Positions 59,422-64,000 of a stretch of DNA of 64,000 bases are shown in pieces. The notes beneath the pieces were generated by a model. It saw only the letters and a program-made list of their open reading frames with translations, had not been told where the DNA came from and ran no database searches. The stretch spans positions 930,001 through 994,000 of the forward strand of contig NZ_JBHSXH010000015.1 in NCBI RefSeq assembly GCF_042662625.1, given 5' to 3'. Numbering within the stretch: position 1 is the stretch's first letter; each line of letters opens with the position of its first letter. Both the position numbers and the translations under genes were made by a program. Origin of the DNA: Halopelagius fulvigenes (lineage in GTDB: Archaea; Halobacteriota; Halobacteria; Halobacteriales; Haloferacaceae).

Positions 59422-61746
59422 ATGGCTGTAGTTTGGCTGGACGACGTACGCGCCGCCGATTTGGGTACGGTCGGCGGCAAGGCGGCTTCGCTCGGCGAAC
59501 TCACGGCGGCGGGACTTCCCGTCCCTCCGGGGTTCGTCGTAACAGCAGGAACGTACCGGGCATTCATCGAGGACGCCGGTATCGACGAGGAACTGTTCGA
59601 GGCCGTCGACGTGGACCACGAGGACTCCGCCGCGTTGAAGGAAGCGCACGAACGCGCGCACGAGCTCATCGTGGAGACGCCGGTCCCCGAAGAGGTTCGC
59701 GAGGAGATTCTCGCCGCCTACGAGGAGATCGGCGAGGACGCCTTCGTCGCGGTGCGGTCGTCCGCGACGGCGGAGGACCTGCCCGACGCCTCCTTCGCGG
59801 GGCAACAGGAGACGTTCCTCAACGTCCAAGCCGACGACTTGGTGGAACGCGTCAAGGAGTGTTGGGCGTCGCTGTTCTCTCAGCGAGCGATATACTACCG
59901 CAACAGACAGGACTTCCCCCACGACGAGGTGGACATCGCGGTGGTCGTACAGGAGATGGTCGCCGCCGAGAAGTCCGGCGTGATGTTCACGTCGCATCCC
60001 TCGACGGGCGAACCGCGCATCATCATCGAGGCGGCGTGGGGTCTCGGCGAGGCGGTGGTCTCCGGCACCGTCTCCCCGGACAACTACGTCGTAGACCGCG
60101 GGACGAAGGCGGTCGAGACGGCGACCGTCGCCGACAAGAAGGTGATGATGGAGAAGGACGAGGAGACGGGCGAGACCGTCGAACGCGAGGTGTCGGAGGA
60201 CCGCCGGAACGCGCGCGTCCTCTCCGACGAGGAGATTTCGGAGTTGGTCGAACTCGGCGAACGCGTCGAGGAGCACTACGGCGAACCGCAGGACGTGGAG
60301 TGGGCCGTCTACGAGGGCGACATCTACATGCTCCAGTCGCGGCCCATCACCACCATCTCCGAGTCGGGGACGGACGCCGACTCCGGGGCGGTGGAGGCCG
60401 CCGGCGACGGCGGGGCCGAGGTGGCGAGTGCCGGTAACGGCGCGGACGGCGCAGACGGAACCTCGGACGACGGTGACGTACTCGTGCAGGGACTCGGCGC
60501 GAGTCCGGGCATCGCCTCCGGCGAGGCGCGCATCGTCACGAAACTCGACCACCTCGACCAGGTGGGCGACGGCGACATCATCGTCACCGAGATGACGATG
60601 CCTGACATGGTGCCCGCGATGAAGCGCGCGGCGGGCATCGTCACCGACGAGGGCGGCATGACCTCCCACGCCGCCATCGTCTCCCGCGAACTCGGCGTCC
60701 CCGCCGTCGTCGGCACCGGGTCGGGCACCCGCGAACTCGACGACGACCAACCCATCACCATCGACGGCGACAAGGGCACCGTCCGCGAGGGCGTCGTCGA
60801 GTCCGAGGACGTCCAACGCGAACCCATCGAGGAGGCGCGTCCGAAGACGCCGGTCAAGCCGATGACCGCGACGGAGGTGAAGGTGAACGTCTCCATCCCC
60901 GAGGCGGCCGAACGCGCCGCCGCGACGGGCGCGGACGGCGTCGGACTCCTCCGGATGGAGCACATGATCCTCTCGACGGGGAAGACCCCCGAGAAGTACA
61001 TCTCCGACAACGGCGAACGCGCCTACGTGGACCAACTCGTCGAGGGGATGCGCACCGCCGCCGAGGAGTTCTACCCCCGGCCGGTCCGCATCCGAACGCT
61101 CGACGCGCCGACCGACGAGTTCCGCCAACTGGACGGCGGCGACGACGAACCGAAGGAGCACAACCCGATGCTGGGCTACCGCGGCATCCGGCGGTCGCTC
61201 GACACCCCCGAGGTGTTCAAACACGAACTGGAGGCGTTCCGGCGGATGTTCGAGATGGGGTACGACAACGTCGAGATAATGTTCCCCCTCGTAAACGACG
61301 CCGAGGACGTCTACCGCGCGAAGAACCTGATGCGCGAGGCCGGCATCGACCCCGACAAGCGCAACTGGGGCGTGATGGTGGAGACGCCCGCCTCCGCACT
61401 CGGCATCGAGGAGATGGCCGGGGCGGGCATCGACTTCGCCTCGTTCGGGACGAACGACCTCACGCAGTACACCCTCGCGGTGGACCGAAACAACGAGAAC
61501 GTCGCCGACCGCTTCGACGAACTCCACCCCTCGGTGCTGAAACTCATCGGCGACACCATCGAGACGTGCCGCGAACTCGGCGTGAAGACGAGCATCTGCG
61601 GGCAGGCCGGGTCGAAGCCGAAGATGGTGCAGTTCCTCGCCGAGAAGGGCGTCTCCTCCATCTCCGCGAACATCGACGCCGTCCGCGACGTGCAACACGA
61701 GGTCAAGCGCGTCGAACAGCGTCTCATCCTCGACTCGGTGCGCTGA
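59422..61746 (+). CDS. ppsA: Phosphoenolpyruvate synthase
   Basis: 774 residues. The ATP-grasp domain has RSSATAEDLPDASFAGQQETFLNV (about 112-135). The phosphohistidine swivel is GGMTSHAAIVSRELG with the catalytic His near residue 416. The PEP/pyruvate barrel carries the conserved Cys in KTSICGQAGSKP near residue 727. A Gly/Asp/Ala-rich linker (about 313-350) joins the ATP-grasp to the swivel. It converts pyruvate to PEP for gluconeogenesis. AT-rich promoter sequence lies at 59360-59400. Confidence 0.96.
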   Translation: MAVVWLDDVRAADLGTVGGKAASLGELTAAGLPVPPGFVVTAGTYRAFIEDAGIDEELFEAVDVDHEDSAALKEAHERAHELIVETPVPEEVREEILAAYEEIGEDAFVAVRSSATAEDLPDASFAGQQETFLNVQADDLVERVKECWASLFSQRAIYYRNRQDFPHDEVDIAVVVQEMVAAEKSGVMFTSHPSTGEPRIIIEAAWGLGEAVVSGTVSPDNYVVDRGTKAVETATVADKKVMMEKDEETGETVEREVSEDRRNARVLSDEEISELVELGERVEEHYGEPQDVEWAVYEGDIYMLQSRPITTISESGTDADSGAVEAAGDGGAEVASAGNGADGADGTSDDGDVLVQGLGASPGIASGEARIVTKLDHLDQVGDGDIIVTEMTMPDMVPAMKRAAGIVTDEGGMTSHAAIVSRELGVPAVVGTGSGTRELDDDQPITIDGDKGTVREGVVESEDVQREPIEEARPKTPVKPMTATEVKVNVSIPEAAERAAATGADGVGLLRMEHMILSTGKTPEKYISDNGERAYVDQLVEGMRTAAEEFYPRPVRIRTLDAPTDEFRQLDGGDDEPKEHNPMLGYRGIRRSLDTPEVFKHELEAFRRMFEMGYDNVEIMFPLVNDAEDVYRAKNLMREAGIDPDKRNWGVMVETPASALGIEEMAGAGIDFASFGTNDLTQYTLAVDRNNENVADRFDELHPSVLKLIGDTIETCRELGVKTSICGQAGSKPKMVQFLAEKGVSSISANIDAVRDVQHEVKRVEQRLILDSVR

Positions 61747-61810
61747 CCCCCGAGTAACGCCCCCGCCACGCGCTTTTATCTCTCGGTCGGCCGTACGACC
61801 GCAGTAGTCC

Positions 61811-62566
61811 ATGCCCTCCACCCACGCCTCGTCGCCCCGTCGCGGCGTTCGGTCCGCCGTCGTCGCCTTGACCGTCGTCTCGGTCCTTCTCGTCGTGACG
61901 CTCGTCGTCGCGGCGGCGGCCGGAGCGGTGGTCGTCCTCTCCGTCCTCGCGGCCGAACCCGCGGGGGAACGGTCCATCGCTCTCGTCCTCCTCGCGGCGG
62001 TGGTTCCGACGGAGGCGGTGTACCTCGCCGTCTCCATCACGTACGCCCACGTCAGGGAACTCCCCGTCCCGGTTCGCGTCCCGACGCGGCGCGACGCCGC
62101 CCTCGTCCTCGCGGGGTCCGTCGTCACCGTCGTCGCCGCGACGGTCATCTTCGCCGTCGGCGACGCCGCCGGCGTCAGCCCCGTCTCCAGCGCGTTCGAC
62201 CCGGCGACGGGGGCCGACCCGTCGGCGCTCCTCCTTCTGGCCCCCCTCTCGATACTCGTCGTCGCGCCCGCCGAGGAGGCGTTCTTCCGCGGCGTCGTGC
62301 AGGGCCGCCTCCGGCGGACGTTCGGACCGGCCGCCAGCGTCGGCGTCGCCAGCGCCCTCTTCGCCGCCGTCCACGTGTTCAACTTCGTCTCGTTCGACCG
62401 GCCGGTCGGACTCCTCGTGCCGTTGGGGGCCATCTTCGTCGTCTCGCTGGTTCTCGGCGGCGCGTACGAGGTGACCGACAACCTCGTCGTCCCGGTGGCC
62501 GTCCACGGCGCGTACAACGCCACATTGGCCGTCGTCTCCTACCTCTCCGTCGTCGGCGCGGTGTGA
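61811..62566 (+). CDS. CPBP-type intramembrane metalloprotease
   Basis: 251 residues, about seven transmembrane helices. CAAX/Abi protease motifs: APAEEAFFRGVVQGRLR (EExxxR), AAVHVFNFVSF and VHGAYNATLA. In bacteria these process prenylated or bacteriocin-related proteins; haloarchaeal roles are unknown. It follows ppsA by 64 bases in the same direction. Confidence 0.88.
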   Translation: MPSTHASSPRRGVRSAVVALTVVSVLLVVTLVVAAAAGAVVVLSVLAAEPAGERSIALVLLAAVVPTEAVYLAVSITYAHVRELPVPVRVPTRRDAALVLAGSVVTVVAATVIFAVGDAAGVSPVSSAFDPATGADPSALLLLAPLSILVVAPAEEAFFRGVVQGRLRRTFGPAASVGVASALFAAVHVFNFVSFDRPVGLLVPLGAIFVVSLVLGGAYEVTDNLVVPVAVHGAYNATLAVVSYLSVVGAV

Positions 62567-62594
62567 GAGAACGAGGGAGGGCCCCCGGCGGCCG

Positions 62595-63167
62595 TCACTT
62601 CCGGAACGGCGGTTCTTCGAACTCCGCGCCGCAGTCGGGGCAGACGGTCACCGGCCGGTTCCCGTCCGTCAGCGTCGCTCGCAACTCGTCGCCGCCGCAG
62701 TCCGGACATCCCGGCGGAACGCGTTCGGCGCCGCAGTCCGGGCAGACGAGTTTCGGTTCCCCGCCGTCGGTTTCGGCGCGCACGTCGTCGCGTCCGCAGT
62801 CGGGACAGGCGACCGGAATCCGAACGTCGGTACTCTCCCGGGGCGCACCAATCGCGAACGCCACGAGAACGCCGTCGGAGTCGTTCCGCCCCGACTGGAA
62901 CTCGCCGGGCGCGAACCGCACCGCCTCGCCGGCGTCGACGGCGAGTTCGCCGGCCATCGTCTCGAACGTCGCCGTCCCCGCCACGACGACGAACACCTCC
63001 TCTTGGTCGGCGTGCGCGTGCAGTCCGCCGGGGAACCCCTCGCCGGGCGCGAGTCGGTAGCGGTTGAGGGCGAAGCCGGTCGTCCCCAACGCGTCCGAGA
63101 GGCGGCGTCCTTCGCTCTCGTCGCCGAGAGGGACTGATTCCGCGTCGTCGAAGGAGACGCGTTCCAT
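62595..63167 (-). CDS. Cupin domain fused to two zinc ribbons
   Basis: 190 residues from ATG 63167 (MERVSFDDAESV). The cupin (about residues 25-115) has the metal-binding HAHADQEEVFVVVAGTATFE and the second motif FAPGEFQSGRN, in which the usual histidine is replaced by Gln. The C-terminal 75 residues hold two CPDCG...CPDCG ribbons in tandem. The cupin may bind a small molecule and the ribbons a protein or RNA partner. Divergent from mfnA. Confidence 0.82.
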   Translation of the reverse strand: MERVSFDDAESVPLGDESEGRRLSDALGTTGFALNRYRLAPGEGFPGGLHAHADQEEVFVVVAGTATFETMAGELAVDAGEAVRFAPGEFQSGRNDSDGVLVAFAIGAPRESTDVRIPVACPDCGRDDVRAETDGGEPKLVCPDCGAERVPPGCPDCGGDELRATLTDGNRPVTVCPDCGAEFEEPPFRK

Positions 63168-63293
63168 GCATCCCGATTCGTCGCCGTCCGCATATGCACC
63201 GGGGTGGTTTCGGGCGGACGCCGCCGCGCGGACGCGACATCGCACCCGACAGACAACGGAATTGATAAACGCCGCCGCGGGGTAGGAGGTTCC

Positions 63294-64000
63294 ATGCAGC
63301 GGGCCGCCCCGCAGGAGTTCACTCGCGTCCTGTCGTCCATGTGCACGGAACCGCATCCGGCGGCGCGGGACGCCGCGGAGCGGTTTCTCGCCTCGAACCC
63401 GGGCGACCCCGCGACGTACCGGACGGTCGCCCGACTCGAACACCGGGCGGTCGAGACGCTCGGCGAGATTACGGGCCTGTCGGACCCCAACGGCTACGTG
63501 ACCAGCGGCGGCACGGAGGCGAACATCCAAGCCGTCCGGTCGGCGCGCAACCGTCGCCGCGTCGAGAACCCGAACGTCGTCGCCCCCGAGAGCGCGCACT
63601 TCTCGTTCACCAAGGCCGCGGACGTCCTCGGCGTCGAACTCCGCCGCGTCCCGACGGACGAGGCCCACCGCGCGGACGTGGACGCCGCGCGGGCCGCCGC
63701 GGACGACGACACCGTTCTCGTCGTCGCCGTCGCCGGGAGCACGGAGTTCGGACGCGTGGACCCCGTCCCCGAACTCGCCGCCGTCGCCCGCGAGGCGGGC
63801 GCGTTCCTCCACGTGGACGCCGCGTGGGGCGGGTTCTACCTCCCCTTCGCCGACCGCGAGTGGGGGTTCGCCGACGCGCCGGTGGACTCGATGACCATCG
63901 ACCCCCACAAGTGCGGGCAGGCCGCCGTCCCGGCGGGCGGACTCCTGTTCCGCGAACGCGCCGGACTCGACGCCTTGGCGGTCGATACGCCGTACCTCGA
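63294..64000 (+). CDS. mfnA: L-tyrosine/L-aspartate decarboxylase MfnA, C-terminus cut by window edge
   Basis: 235 residues visible of a family length near 350-390. PLP-binding features: NGYVTSGGTEANIQAV, HVDAAWGGFYLPF and the Schiff-base lysine in TIDPHKCGQAAVPAGG. A Shine-Dalgarno-like GGAGGT lies just before the ATG, and a TATA-like TTGATAAAC is at 63262-63270. In haloarchaea without methanofuran it most likely makes beta-alanine from aspartate for coenzyme A. It is distantly related to the diaminobutyrate decarboxylase at the left end. Confidence 0.92.
   Translation, partial: MQRAAPQEFTRVLSSMCTEPHPAARDAAERFLASNPGDPATYRTVARLEHRAVETLGEITGLSDPNGYVTSGGTEANIQAVRSARNRRRVENPNVVAPESAHFSFTKAADVLGVELRRVPTDEAHRADVDAARAAADDDTVLVVAVAGSTEFGRVDPVPELAAVAREAGAFLHVDAAWGGFYLPFADREWGFADAPVDSMTIDPHKCGQAAVPAGGLLFRERAGLDALAVDTPYL

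Noticed and set aside
59422..61746. Possible intein in ppsA
   Set aside because: The protein has the normal length of about 770 residues and all domains are contiguous, with only a short acidic linker.
59419..62523. Minus-strand open frame of more than 1000 codons opposite ppsA and the CPBP gene
   Set aside because: High-GC genomes leave long stop-free antisense frames; the protein is His/Arg/Val-rich low complexity and ppsA on the other strand is unmistakable.
1..64000. CRISPR arrays, insertion sequences, rRNA operons and prophage genes
   Set aside because: No evenly spaced direct repeats, transposase or integrase motifs, or rRNA signatures were seen anywhere in the window.

Overview
The window is a stretch of a haloarchaeal chromosome. 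The evidence is high GC with strong third-codon GC bias, very acidic predicted proteins, TATA boxes about 25-30 bases ahead of start codons (many transcripts look leaderless), archaeal family B DNA polymerase, PAN, Mre11/Rad50, glycerol-1-phosphate dehydrogenase, twin-arginine halocyanins and many small families known only from Halobacteria. I would place it in or near Haloferacales, but that is inference. No phage, insertion sequence or CRISPR array is visible; it reads as core chromosome with a few accessory spots.

Layout. 1-6431: a tight minus-strand siderophore operon (dat, ddc, IucA/IucC-type synthetase, N-acyltransferase, N-hydroxylase; cut by the left edge) whose junctions are 4-base start/stop overlaps. 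Its promoter carries two near-perfect iron-box palindromes and a possible leader peptide. 6851-9731: a cluster of small winged-helix regulators and zinc mini-proteins. 9894-10196: tRNA-Gln(TTG) with partial copies of its ends on both sides. 10253-15280: zinc ribbon, DtxR-family regulator, ferritin-like protein and the sufC-sufB-sufD iron-sulfur assembly operon. 15475-24253: intein-free PolB, small proteins, then regulator, a frameshifted small gene, mre11 and rad50. 24429-28378: PAN, endonuclease III, a membrane protein, TrmB-like and DUF7344-type regulators.

28595-35340: a cytochrome bc-type respiratory cluster (DUF7319, halocyanin, DUF7318, petB, petD, then DUF7315, DUF7314, DUF7313), interrupted by an oppositely oriented Nramp-like transporter and a 49-residue membrane protein. 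35445-47795: mostly metabolism (NAD-kinase-like protein, M28, S9 and M42 peptidases, thiolase with DUF35 partner, MeaB with the B12 subunit of methylmalonyl-CoA mutase, GAF sensor) and a second halocyanin. 47881-50501: glycosyltransferase and DUF420 genes bracketed by two copies of a palindromic repeat, each lying between convergent genes. 50507-55259: G1P dehydrogenase (lipid backbone), LysE exporter, a GDT1/TMEM165 transporter coupled to an MntR-like regulator with its own palindromic operator, and a threonine-synthase-like protein lacking the PLP lysine. 55391-64000: FAD oxidoreductase, phosphoesterase, winged-helix regulator, J-domain protein, PEP synthase, CPBP protease, cupin/zinc-ribbon protein and MfnA (cut by the right edge).

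A metal theme runs through the window: siderophore synthesis, iron-box operators, a DtxR regulator beside a ferritin-like gene and the Suf system, an Nramp relative, and an MntR/GDT1 pair whose operator differs from the iron boxes by one base pair per half-site.
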